This document shows, piece by piece, positions 44,823-53,453 of a stretch of DNA of 64,000 nt. Source of the stretch: FEN-1088 sp031407985 (GTDB lineage: Bacteria; Myxococcota_A; Polyangia; Fen-1088); NCBI GenBank assembly GCA_031407985.1, contig JANOJB010000341.1:24908-88907 (forward strand). The letters run 5' to 3'. The position numbers were made by a program, and so were the translations under genes. How positions within the stretch are numbered: the stretch's first letter is position 1; every line of letters begins with the position of its first letter. Below the pieces are notes generated by a model. It made no database searches. It saw only the letters and a list, made by a program, of their open reading frames with translations, and had not been told where the DNA came from.

Positions 44823-45734
44823 TCAGGCCTCCAGCGCGCTTTTCTTGCCCATCAGCCCACGAGCGCGAATGCTCAGAACCACGATGAGCAAGAGGTACAT
44901 CGACATCATCGACCACTCCGCCGCGAAACCACCCGTGATGCCCACCGCAATCCCCACCAACTGGCCGGCAATCACCGCTCCCCAGAAGCTGCCCACGCCG
45001 CCCAGCACGATGATCAGGAACGCGGGAATGACGGCATCGACGCCCACGTGAGGCCTCAGGCCCCAGATCGGCGTCAGAATAATGCCGGCGATCGCGGCCA
45101 GCGCGGATCCCAGCCCGAACACGAAGACGCGCAGGCGGCCAATGTTGATCCCCAGCGCCCGAACCATCTCGCTGTCGTGCGCGCCCGCCTTGACCCTGGC
45201 CCCGTAGGGCGTCTTCTCCAGGAACAGCCAGACCAGTGCCATCAGGATGACGCCCAGGATCGCCGCGAAGAAGCGATACTTGGAATAGATCAGTCCGCCG
45301 ACGACGAACCCGCCGTTGACGCTCTCTGGAACGGGAAGGTTCTGCTCACCGGGTCCCCACACGATCCGGATCCCCTCCTCCAAGACCAGCGCGGCGCCGA
45401 ACGTCAGCAACAGGCCAAACTCCGCCTTCTTGCCGTAGGTGCGCCGCACCAGGCGTTCAAGACCCATGCCCAACAGGCCGACGATCAACGGCGCCAGGAT
45501 CAAGGCCAGTCCGTAACGCAAGCCCAGCGGCAGTTGGCGATAGACGGCGCCGGCGTCGCCCAGCCAGCGCGGGGCGACGATTTCCACCGCGACGTAAGCG
45601 CCCAGAGCGAAGAGAGAGCCGTGCGCCAGGTTGATCACCTCCATCACGCCGACTATCAGCATGAAGCCAAGTGCCAGAAGCCCGAACAGGACACCGAGCG
45701 CGACACCGTTGACGATGTGAGGAAGCAGATTCAT
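44823..45734 (-). CDS. livH: Branched-chain amino acid-type ABC transporter permease (LivH)
   Basis: 303 residues, about eight membrane helices. Family marks: NGVALGVLFGLLALGFMLIVGVMEVINLAHGSLFALGAY, KTPYGARVKAGAHDSEMVRALGINI, and LGGVGSFWGAVIAGQLVGI. It pairs with LivM in the inner membrane. An 86-base gap separates it from the binding-protein gene. Confidence 0.92.
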   Translation of the reverse strand: MNLLPHIVNGVALGVLFGLLALGFMLIVGVMEVINLAHGSLFALGAYVAVEIVAPRWLGDAGAVYRQLPLGLRYGLALILAPLIVGLLGMGLERLVRRTYGKKAEFGLLLTFGAALVLEEGIRIVWGPGEQNLPVPESVNGGFVVGGLIYSKYRFFAAILGVILMALVWLFLEKTPYGARVKAGAHDSEMVRALGINIGRLRVFVFGLGSALAAIAGIILTPIWGLRPHVGVDAVIPAFLIIVLGGVGSFWGAVIAGQLVGIAVGITGGFAAEWSMMSMYLLLIVVLSIRARGLMGKKSALEA

Positions 45735-45820
45735 GGCCTAACCGGCGAAAACAGGAAGACCGCCAGGGAAACCACGATGCACTGAATCGATCAGGACGCA
45801 TGACACGGTTGGCGCGTCCT

Positions 45821-47182
45821 TCAGGGTTCGTAAACGGGCGTCGCGTCCCAGGCTTCCAGCTTGCACTTGCCCTCCGAATCGCGATCGACGACCTGATCGG
45901 GAGGCGTATGGCCGACGATCTTGAACAACGCGTCGGGCTCGGATGAATCCATGTCCGCGGCGGCCAGATAGATTGTCTGTTGAAGCTGGTGCGTCTTGGC
46001 GCTCATCCACGCGTCGTGATGCTGCATGCGCGTCACCGCGGGAATCTTCAGTTGCTCAAGCTCCTTGATGATCGCGTGATTGTTCGTCGTCTTCGCCTTC
46101 TCGATCGCTTCCAGAAGAGATCGGGTCGCCCAGTACCCGTTGTAGAACACGTTGCCCGGCGTCTTGATGGCCGTGTCCGGGTTCTCCTTCTTGTACCGGG
46201 CCACGAAATCCTTGACCCCGGGCAGGTCAAACCCCTGATACCAGGTCGTCCCGAACACGCCGAACAAATCGGTCCGGGGCAACCCGTAGATATCGGGCCA
46301 ATCCTGCTGGTTGTTGATCCAGGCGTATTTGGCCCCCAGCTTCATCTGCGACACCTGCGCGCGCATCGCCTTTAGATCGTCACCGCCGACCGCGGCCGCA
46401 ATGACGTCGGGAGCGAATTGCTGCACCTTCAAGAGCGCCGCGCTGAAGTCCCGGGTGCCCTGCGGCACCAGGATTTCTCCCACGATGGCGCCCCCGTTCT
46501 TCTCGACCAGCTTGCGGGTGGCGTTGGACGTGTCGTGACCCCATCCGTAGTCGTTCGTGATCAACAGCCACTTCTTGCCGAACTTTCCAAGCGCCGCCTT
46601 GACGGACGCCTGGGCGAAGTTGTTTCCGTTACCGTCCCAGACGAACTTCACGCGATGGCAATTCTCGCCCGACTCGGAAGGTGAGCTGGAATTCGTGTTC
46701 AGATAGACGACACCGTATTTCTGCGCCACCTGCGAAACGGCGTTCGCGACGCCCGAACTCATCGCACCGACCAGGAACGCGACCTTGTCCTGCTTGATCA
46801 ATCGCTCGGCGACGCGCGAACCGGTCGCGGGCGTCGTCTCGGTATCCAGGTGTACCCACTTGATGGGTCGCCCGAGGACGCCGCCCTTGGCGTTGAACTC
46901 CGCGATCGCCATCAGAACGCCGCGGCGTTCAGAATCGCCGCTGGCGGCATACTGTCCGCTGGCGTCGGCGGTAATCCCGATCACCAGGGGCTTGGCCCCA
47001 CCAGTCGCCTCGGCGTTCGAAGTCGATTTCGACCGGTTGCAGGCGCCCGCCGTCAGCAGCACGAGGAACAGCAGCACGAAGAACAGCAACACGAGGACAA
47101 GCCCCCCCCCGCGGGGTTGCCCGGACGACCACGCGAATACCGTGGCGATCGTTTTCGATTCGGATGGCGTTTTCCGTCTCAC
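45821..47182 (-). CDS. Type I periplasmic binding lipoprotein of the Liv-type ABC importer
   Basis: GTG 47182 overlaps the upstream stop (GTGA); 453 residues. The signal peptide is unusually long with a repeated V-L-L-F-L core, then lipobox TAGAC. The mature part is a LivK/Peripla_BP_6 fold: KPLVIGITADASGQYAASGDSERRGVLMAIAEFNAKGGVLGRPIKW, AFLVGAMSSGVANAV, LITNDYGWGHDTS. Lipobox anchoring in a didermic organism suggests a periplasmic, inner-membrane-tethered receptor. The ligand cannot be read from sequence. Confidence 0.88.
   Translation of the reverse strand: MRRKTPSESKTIATVFAWSSGQPRGGGLVLVLLFFVLLFLVLLTAGACNRSKSTSNAEATGGAKPLVIGITADASGQYAASGDSERRGVLMAIAEFNAKGGVLGRPIKWVHLDTETTPATGSRVAERLIKQDKVAFLVGAMSSGVANAVSQVAQKYGVVYLNTNSSSPSESGENCHRVKFVWDGNGNNFAQASVKAALGKFGKKWLLITNDYGWGHDTSNATRKLVEKNGGAIVGEILVPQGTRDFSAALLKVQQFAPDVIAAAVGGDDLKAMRAQVSQMKLGAKYAWINNQQDWPDIYGLPRTDLFGVFGTTWYQGFDLPGVKDFVARYKKENPDTAIKTPGNVFYNGYWATRSLLEAIEKAKTTNNHAIIKELEQLKIPAVTRMQHHDAWMSAKTHQLQQTIYLAAADMDSSEPDALFKIVGHTPPDQVVDRDSEGKCKLEAWDATPVYEP
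47055..47098. repeat. Three 15-bp tandem repeats in the binding-protein signal peptide
   Basis: AGCAGCACGAGGAAC, AGCAGCACGAAGAAC and AGCAACACGAGGAC follow one another. On the minus strand they encode the hydrophobic core (V-L-L-F-L-type) of the signal peptide. In-frame slippage would change the core length in steps of five residues. Confidence 0.8.
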
Positions 47183-48084
47183 TTGATCTGGACCCCGTTC
47201 GCCTTGCAGTGGGCCGCCACCATGTCGCCAACCAGACCGTCGGAGAATCCGGTATTCAGCGCTTGCACCAGCGCGTTCTGTACGGCGGGCCCCATGTTCG
47301 CGGACAGGGGGATCTCGGAAGTCATCCGGTTGTAGTAACGAAGGTCCTTGGCTGCGTTGGCCAGACTGAATTTCAGACCCGAGTAATCGTTCTGTTCCAG
47401 GATCTTTGGAACGATCATCTGAAAGATCCCGCTGTTGGCGCCACCGCCACCGACCACCTTCGCGAAACGATTTAGATCCACGCCGGTCGCCGCGCAGGCG
47501 CACAACGCCTCGGCAATCAGCGCCGCGTGACCCATCGTGATCAGGTTGTAGATCAGCTTGGTCCGCGCGCCGGACCCCACGGGCCCCATGTAAAAAATAT
47601 TCTCACAGAACGTCTCAAGAACAGGCCGAATCTCCCCAAACACCTTCTCGTCGGCACCCACCATGGTGTTCAGTTTGCCCGACTCCGCTTCGGCGGGGCT
47701 GCGCGCCAGGGGTGCGTCCACGTAACTCGCTTTTCGCGCCGTGAGATCCCGTGACACGCGTTCACACATACCGGGTTCGCTGGTGGAGCAGTCCAACAGA
47801 ACCATGCCTTCGCGGAAACCGTCCAGCATTCCATCCTTGCCTTGTTTCCCGTAGACAACGTCCTCCACTTGGGGCGCGCCCGTCACGCACAGAATCACGA
47901 CGTCGGATTCCGCGGCGATCTGCGCGGGCGTACGCGCTTCTTTGGCACCCATCGCCAGCAGGTCCTCGATGGGTTTCCGATTCTTGTGTGCCATCACCGT
48001 GACGGCGTACCCCTTCGTCAGCAGGTTTTTGGCCATGCCGTGCCCCATCAGTCCCACCCCGACGAATCCAATTCTTTTTGTCAT
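47179..48084 (-). CDS. 3-hydroxyisobutyrate dehydrogenase-family oxidoreductase
   Basis: 301 residues. Rossmann motif FVGVGLMGHGMAKNLL, substrate block YVDAPLARSPAEAESGKLNTMVG, catalytic lysine in GARTKLIYNLITMGH. It is a beta-hydroxyacid dehydrogenase but more distant from GarR than the 23377 gene; glyoxylate/succinic semialdehyde reductase or a sugar-acid enzyme are alternatives. It opens the 11-gene operon, with a good ribosome binding site (AAGGGAG). Operator D1 lies 123 bases upstream. Confidence 0.85.
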   Translation of the reverse strand: MTKRIGFVGVGLMGHGMAKNLLTKGYAVTVMAHKNRKPIEDLLAMGAKEARTPAQIAAESDVVILCVTGAPQVEDVVYGKQGKDGMLDGFREGMVLLDCSTSEPGMCERVSRDLTARKASYVDAPLARSPAEAESGKLNTMVGADEKVFGEIRPVLETFCENIFYMGPVGSGARTKLIYNLITMGHAALIAEALCACAATGVDLNRFAKVVGGGGANSGIFQMIVPKILEQNDYSGLKFSLANAAKDLRYYNRMTSEIPLSANMGPAVQNALVQALNTGFSDGLVGDMVAAHCKANGVQIK

Positions 48085-48442
48085 CCAGGCTCCCTTGCGT
48101 GAAGGCGACGGACCGTCGCGGCCCGCGTTCGATGCTCAAACCATTGTCGGATCGCTCAGCGTCTCGGGCGCGCGATGGCACCCCCGTTCCCGAAGATTCC
48201 GAGAGTAGAATTTTTATTCTATACCGTCAAGGCCGTTCCAGATCCCCGCGCGACCGGAACACAACTTGTTTCGCGCTGCATTCGGACCGTAGTGAGAATT
48301 TTTGTTTCAAAAAGATCATGCATGGACTATTTATTCCCACAATTGCGGCTGCGCACCTAGAACGCGAACCATTTCTTGATGGAACCGGCACTGCCGCAAT
48401 CAACGCAGCGTCCCCAGTCCCCACCCGCAGGAGGTCGAACCC
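48085..48442. promoter_or_regulatory. 358-base divergent spacer with operators D1, D2 and D3
   Basis: AGAATTTTTATTCT (48207-48220) is a perfect inverted repeat. AGAATTTTTGTTTC (48295-48308) and GGACTATTTATTCC (48324-48337) are 29 bases apart and near matches to (A/G)GAAT-N4-ATTC(T/C). D1 faces the minus-strand importer/catabolic operon, D2/D3 the porin-like gene at 48443. No open frame of interest was seen here. Confidence 0.6.
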
Positions 48443-49828
48443 GTGAGCAGGAAGGCGACAAGACTGACAGGCATGACCCTTCCCCTGGGCGTGGGCCTAA
48501 GCGTGTTGTTCTTAAGCCCCATGACGCGGGCCGAGATACATCTGGCCGATCCGGCAAAAACCGATGGATGGGAGGTCACCACCACCGGTCGGGTTAATGC
48601 CTATGGATCGTGGGTCGGCGGTCAGACCATCAACACAAGCTTGACTGGAAATCTGGTCGATCCGACAAATCCGCTGGGGACGGAACGCTACCGTTTGATT
48701 GGGCCCCAGATCGCCATCCAGGGCAATCCAACCCCGGCTGGCGCCGTTTCCACGATGACGGACTCGGACGTGAACGTGATCCGCGTTCGTGGCGGATTCG
48801 CCAGCACGATCCTGGGATTCAACGTCTACAAGCAGATCTCACCGAACGTGAAGCTGACGATCAAGCTGGGCATGTGGGCGGGCATTCAGAACGGCATCAC
48901 GGGGGGGTTCCGACAGCAAAACGATGTCTCGTCGGTCGATTGGCGGGATCAGTTCATGAGGTTGGACACGAAGTGGGGGTCGGTCTGGGGCGGACGGCTG
49001 GTCGGTCTTTTCAATCGTGGGGGCATGCGCATGAACTGGTTTCTCATTCATCGCGAGGGTGTGGGCCATCCCTGCAGCCTGGATTCGAATAGCTCCGCGA
49101 CATGTGGACACACGGGGGTGGGCTCGTTGCATCCGATGCGCAATGGGCAACTCGGCGCGGCCAGCCCCGAAATCGGCGGTTTTCAGCTGTCCGTGGCAAT
49201 CCTGGATCCGTCCATGGTCGACCAGTTCTGGAACCGCACCTTGTACCCGCGGGTCGAGACCGAGGCGACGTTCCGAAGAGGCGTCGCGGGGCAAAATGAA
49301 CTGAATATCTGGGCGAACGGCATGTATCAGGTCGTCGGACGCGTGCAGGAAATGGTTCCCCAGCCCCTGTTGGGCCAGCCCGGTGTTCCCGCCGATGCGT
49401 ATCGCCGGGTCTTCGGCTACGGGGGTGGCGCCTGGGGGCGGATCGGGTTTCTGGGGTTGGGCGCGACGGGATGGGCGGGCGAAGGGCTTGGTACCGCGTG
49501 GGCATTCGGCAACACGGCCGTGGATGAAAACGGATTCATGCGTTTGCACTTCGGCTACTTGGCCGTAGCCAATGTGCGCTTCGGGAACTGGGAAATCGCA
49601 GCCGGTTATGGCTCCTCGAATGTCCGCGAGACCGCGTGGGACGCGAACCCAATGAACCCGAACAAGATCAGCGTCATCAAGGAGGTCCGTGGGATCTCAA
49701 GCAAGGTCGCCTATCACCTGGGTCCGGTTGCCTTTTCGGTGGACACGATGAACCTGCGACACGAATGGCACCGCGGCGAGGTCATGCACGCGAACGTCGT
49801 CAGTGCCGGCATGCTGGCGGAATGGTAG
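48443..49828 (+). CDS. Outer-membrane porin-like protein
   Basis: 461 residues from GTG 48443 with CAGGAGG at 48428-48434. Signal peptide cleaved near TRA-EIH. The mature protein has alternating beta-strand pattern (NVIRVRGGFASTILGFNVYKQI, VWGGRLVGLFNRGGMRMNW, GNWEIAAGYGSSNVRE) and ends in an aromatic residue (MLAEW), as outer-membrane barrels do. It is divergent from the ABC importer operon and shares operators, so it may be the uptake channel for the same substrate. Confidence 0.7.
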   Translation: MSRKATRLTGMTLPLGVGLSVLFLSPMTRAEIHLADPAKTDGWEVTTTGRVNAYGSWVGGQTINTSLTGNLVDPTNPLGTERYRLIGPQIAIQGNPTPAGAVSTMTDSDVNVIRVRGGFASTILGFNVYKQISPNVKLTIKLGMWAGIQNGITGGFRQQNDVSSVDWRDQFMRLDTKWGSVWGGRLVGLFNRGGMRMNWFLIHREGVGHPCSLDSNSSATCGHTGVGSLHPMRNGQLGAASPEIGGFQLSVAILDPSMVDQFWNRTLYPRVETEATFRRGVAGQNELNIWANGMYQVVGRVQEMVPQPLLGQPGVPADAYRRVFGYGGGAWGRIGFLGLGATGWAGEGLGTAWAFGNTAVDENGFMRLHFGYLAVANVRFGNWEIAAGYGSSNVRETAWDANPMNPNKISVIKEVRGISSKVAYHLGPVAFSVDTMNLRHEWHRGEVMHANVVSAGMLAEW

Positions 49829-49837
49829 TTCTGTCGG

Positions 49838-50854
49838 TCACCATCCCAGCGACGCACCCGCCGTCAGCCCCGCCCAGAACATCGGTGAATCGCCCAGATG
49901 TCCCTGGGGCACCGCCCACAACGCCGTGGGTCGCGGAACGAACTCGACATGCGCGGTGACGAAGGGCGAAAAGAGCGTCGTCGACGACAAACGCACGGTC
50001 AGTCCCGCGCGCAGGCCCCACTCGATCGTCGACCGCGCCGTTGATAACGCCAGGTCCGGGGCGCTGTCGTGAAGCCACGCGACGCTCAGACCACCCTCCC
50101 CCGCGATCTCGACGGGGTTGGTGCGCAACCGAAGGCGAACACCCGCGTCGACGGGTGCGCGAAATTCCCGAATGGCCAGACCGTTGACGGTGGTTTCCGT
50201 TGGCAACGGAACGGTCATGCCGACGACGAATCCCCACGTCGCCCAGGCCATGGCCAGGCGAGCCGTGACACCCGGCGCGGCGTGGTGGTCGACCGACAGT
50301 CCGGCCATGTACGATGCGCCCACATCCACGCGAAACGCGTGTCGCGACGGCAAGACCGGGGGCGGTTGGGGAACTGGTGGCGGAACCGGCGCCACGGCGA
50401 CTGGGGGGGTGGTCGGCTGTCCGAAGTAACCGGGCGCCAGCGCCAGGGCCACGAATACGGCAGCGACACGAGCGCGGTGATCGCAGTCGTGCGCGTCATC
50501 CTTGTACTCCCGCACCCGCCCACCCGCGATCACGCGGTAACGCAGACCCAGATCCAGAATTTCGACCGTCGACGACGATGGCGACAGCGTGCGCGCATGT
50601 CCTTCCAGGTGCTCCCACGGGATCAGGGTTTCAAGAGCCGACCATACGGCGTCCGGGCGCGGACAGGCACTGGACCCACCGATGACCAGACTGGTTTGGG
50701 AGACCGGGCCGAGCCTGATGTCGGCGCCTCCCGCACCTCCGGCGGCCCCCTCTCCGGCCTGACTGGGGACGGCCGCCAAAAAGGTCACGCACATTGACGC
50801 GGTCGCCACAAGCTCACGCGTGCGTCGAATCCCCGGAACGGCCACGACCCCCAA
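49838..50854 (-). CDS. Exported beta-rich protein of unknown function
   Basis: 338 residues with signal peptide (TASMCVTFLAAVPSQA). The N-terminal half contains a small domain (CPRPDAVWSALETLIP, YRVIAGGRVREYKDDAHDCDHRARVAAVFVALAL) with a cysteine pair. A Pro-rich linker (PPVPQPPPVLP) leads to a C-terminal barrel-like half ending in W (AGASLGW). This two-part layout is frequent in myxobacteria. Convergent with the porin gene, 9 bases apart. Confidence 0.6.
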   Translation of the reverse strand: MGVVAVPGIRRTRELVATASMCVTFLAAVPSQAGEGAAGGAGGADIRLGPVSQTSLVIGGSSACPRPDAVWSALETLIPWEHLEGHARTLSPSSSTVEILDLGLRYRVIAGGRVREYKDDAHDCDHRARVAAVFVALALAPGYFGQPTTPPVAVAPVPPPVPQPPPVLPSRHAFRVDVGASYMAGLSVDHHAAPGVTARLAMAWATWGFVVGMTVPLPTETTVNGLAIREFRAPVDAGVRLRLRTNPVEIAGEGGLSVAWLHDSAPDLALSTARSTIEWGLRAGLTVRLSSTTLFSPFVTAHVEFVPRPTALWAVPQGHLGDSPMFWAGLTAGASLGW

Positions 50855-50947
50855 GATAACCCAAGACCACGGAACCTCTCAGCAGTGCGTCAGGGTTGGG
50901 CCAGGTTCACCAACAGGTTGGGCGGGTTCCTGTCGTTCTTCTTTGTT

Positions 50948-51586
50948 ATGAAGGTCTCGTCCCAGACCCGCCCTGTTACCTCCGTGCAGGAGCAGACTGT
51001 TCCGGCCCGATCCCCCGCGGATCGCCCGCATCCGACGGCTTTGCCGGCGGAGTCGCAGGTCGAATTTCGTGTCATTTATGACGCCTGGTTTCACCATGTG
51101 TCGCGATGGGTTCGCGCGCTGGGTGGGCCGGACGCGGATCGCGACGACATCGTTCAGGAGGTCTTCCTGGTCGTCCGCCGGCGCCTGCGATCGTTCGACG
51201 GCGGAAACCTGGCCGGCTGGCTGTACCGCATCACCCGCAGGCAAGTGCGGGATTTTCGGCGGCGCGTATGGGTGAAACACATCTTCTCGCGAGGACACAT
51301 GGCTGATCTCCATGAATTGCCCAATCGTCAGAACGGTCCCGGCGAGGCGCTGGAGCTCAAAGAGGACCAACGCATTCTGCACGGGATTCTGAGCGGAATG
51401 AACGACGACCGGCGGGCGACGTTCGTGTTGTTTGAAATCGAGGGACATTCGGGACAAGAAATCGCGCGGATTCAGAACATCCCGGTGAATACCGTTTGGA
51501 CCCGGCTGCATCACGCACGACGCGAGTTTTTTGCCTTGGTGGCGAAGTACCAGAAGACACAGGAGAGGAAAGGCAGATCGGCATGA
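50948..51586 (+). CDS. ECF-type RNA polymerase sigma factor
   Basis: 212 residues from ATG 50948. Region 2 (DRDDIVQEVFLVVRRRLRSFDG, NLAGWLYRITRRQVRDFRRR) and region 4 (FVLFEIEGHSGQEIARIQNIPVNTVWTRLHHARREF) are clear. It should direct RNA polymerase to a small set of genes. Its stop overlaps the next start (ATGA), and that membrane protein is the likely anti-sigma partner. Confidence 0.88.
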   Translation: MKVSSQTRPVTSVQEQTVPARSPADRPHPTALPAESQVEFRVIYDAWFHHVSRWVRALGGPDADRDDIVQEVFLVVRRRLRSFDGGNLAGWLYRITRRQVRDFRRRVWVKHIFSRGHMADLHELPNRQNGPGEALELKEDQRILHGILSGMNDDRRATFVLFEIEGHSGQEIARIQNIPVNTVWTRLHHARREFFALVAKYQKTQERKGRSA

Positions 51587-52398
51587 ACGCTGGCAATAGA
51601 TATGGGAGCGATGGGGCGACGGGGCGACGCCGAGATCAACAACCGTTTGGGGAGGACGTGGCGCGTCTGCTGGATCACCCCAGCGGCCCGTCGACACCCG
51701 ACAGGGTGCTGGCGCTGAACCTGTTGCGCGCGGCCGTTCCGTACCAGGGGGTGGACGCCGCCAAAAACCGCGTGGCCGGCGCGCTGTCGTCGACCCGGGT
51801 TCGCCGCCTTCCAGGGCTGCTGCGACCTGTCGCCGTCATGTCCGTCCTTCTGGGCTGTGGGGCCGTGGCAAGCGCCACGATCTGGCCCTGGCCGAACTGG
51901 GTCGTCCAGGCCGTTCAAGGCTTGGTTCCCGCGTCCGAATCGCAGCCTGCCACCACGTCGCGCGAAATCCGATCGTCCAAAACCCGACGTTCCGAGGCGG
52001 CACGGGAGGTTCCGGCCGCCACGAATTTGGAGGCTGTCGCGCATGTCGAGGAGCGCGATCTCGCGCTGCCGGGCACGCCACGTCGTGAGTTTTCGGGACG
52101 CGCGCGGGCGCGCCGTGCCTCTGCGGCCCCGGTCGGCGAGGACACCAGTCCGGTCCTGGCGGCGATGCGTTCCCTGCGACGCGATCACGATCCCTTGCGC
52201 GCGCGTTCTCTGTTGGCCGCCTACCTTCAGCGGAATCCGAACGGCGCGCTGGCGGAGGAGGCGCTGGCGATGTCGATCGAGGCCGCCGTCGCGCATCAGG
52301 ACGGGGACGCGGTATCGCTCGCGCAACGTTACCTCAAGACCTATCCAGCGGGCCCGTTTCGGGCTCTTGCGAATCGAACCGTGGCGGGATCGAAGTAG
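51583..52398 (+). CDS. Membrane partner of the ECF sigma factor, putative anti-sigma with TPR-like C-terminus
   Basis: 271 residues, starting within the sigma gene stop codon. An N-terminal cytoplasmic region (~80 residues, DVARLLDHP) precedes one transmembrane helix (VAVMSVLLGCGAVASATIW). Then a disordered polar stretch and a C-terminal helical repeat (LRARSLLAAYLQRNPNGALAEEALAMSIEAA, AQRYLKTYP) of the type seen in tol-pal system/TPR proteins. No zinc-finger anti-sigma motif is visible; the role rests on the overlap and topology. Confidence 0.65.
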   Translation: MNAGNRYGSDGATGRRRDQQPFGEDVARLLDHPSGPSTPDRVLALNLLRAAVPYQGVDAAKNRVAGALSSTRVRRLPGLLRPVAVMSVLLGCGAVASATIWPWPNWVVQAVQGLVPASESQPATTSREIRSSKTRRSEAAREVPAATNLEAVAHVEERDLALPGTPRREFSGRARARRASAAPVGEDTSPVLAAMRSLRRDHDPLRARSLLAAYLQRNPNGALAEEALAMSIEAAVAHQDGDAVSLAQRYLKTYPAGPFRALANRTVAGSK

Positions 52399-52485
52399 CC
52401 GCGCGATCCCATCGCCGGCCCACCAGCGGGAACCCGGGCGCCGAGGCGGCGTGACCATTGACGGCATGTACAATCAAATGCCGAC

Positions 52486-53418
52486 ATGGATTCCCAGGCG
52501 CTCATCTCCGCCTTCCTGACCAATCTGGGGGAGGTGGGTTCACGTGCGGTCGAGACGGACGGGCGACTGGCGGACGCGCTGGGTCGCGTCGTGCTGGACG
52601 GCGAGCGCGCCTGGCCCGCGCTGGCGCTGGAACCCAAGCGGTTCATTGCTTACGTCGCCGCGCGACTTCCAACGGATCAACCGGACCTGGCCGCGGCGCT
52701 GGACGAGATCCACGCACAGGATCTGTTCCTGGTCTGCGCCTGTGTGGGGCGGATTACCCACGCGGCGGCCGCGTTTCGCGCGCACATTCGGGAAACCGTC
52801 GTGACCTGCGTCGGGAAAATCGACCCATCGTCCGTGCTCGTGGACGAGGTGGAACAGCTGGTGCTTGCGACACTGCTCGTCGCCGAAGAGGGACAGGGGG
52901 AACCGCGGGTCGCGGGCTATACCGGGCGCGGCCCGCTTGTGATCTGGGTGCGCGTGGCCGCTGAACGGGCGGCGTTGGACCTGTATCGAGAACAAGGCGC
53001 GCGCATGCCCGCAAGAGCACACGAACTGGCGATGGCGGCGCAGGTGGCGCCGGGCGAAGGCAGTGAGCTCGGCTATCTGCGCCAGTACTACAAGAAGGAC
53101 TTCGAACAGGCATTCGCGCACGCGCTTGCAACGTTGACCGACCGGGAACGAGCCCTATTGCGTTTGCATGTCGGTGGCAAGCTGGCACTGCCAGAGATTG
53201 CAAGGATCTACCGCGCCCCACCGTCAGTGATCGCGCGATGGATCACGAACGCGCGTGATGCATTGGCGGCCGAGACCGAGGCATCTTTGAAGCGAGCGCT
53301 ACACATGTCGCCCGCCGAATTCGACTCCGTCGCCCGCATGCTGCCCACGCAAGTCGAGGCCCGCATCACTCAGCTGTGGCACGGCGCGATCTCGCCACCC
53401 ATCGGCGAGCCACGCTAA
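52486..53418 (+). CDS. Myxobacterial-type sigma-70-like regulator
   Basis: 310 residues. A helical N-terminus (~120 residues) precedes a sigma region 2-like block (VAGYTGRGPLVIWVRVAAERAALDLYRE) and a region 4-like helix-turn-helix (LPEIARIYRAPPSVIARWITNARDALAAE). I know this architecture as a family common in Myxococcota, often beside a Ser/Thr kinase, as here. It may be an unusual sigma factor or a regulator of one. Convergent with the kinase at 53454. Confidence 0.65.
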   Translation: MDSQALISAFLTNLGEVGSRAVETDGRLADALGRVVLDGERAWPALALEPKRFIAYVAARLPTDQPDLAAALDEIHAQDLFLVCACVGRITHAAAAFRAHIRETVVTCVGKIDPSSVLVDEVEQLVLATLLVAEEGQGEPRVAGYTGRGPLVIWVRVAAERAALDLYREQGARMPARAHELAMAAQVAPGEGSELGYLRQYYKKDFEQAFAHALATLTDRERALLRLHVGGKLALPEIARIYRAPPSVIARWITNARDALAAETEASLKRALHMSPAEFDSVARMLPTQVEARITQLWHGAISPPIGEPR

Positions 53419-53453
53419 GTCCCAAGTCGCCCCGCGGTCCCCTAAAGAGTGCC

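Noticed and set aside
38482..48084. Complete myo-inositol (iol) cluster
   Set aside because: MmsA/IolA-like, RpiR and IolR-like operator motifs fit, but iolB, iolC, iolD, iolE and iolG are not present in the window.
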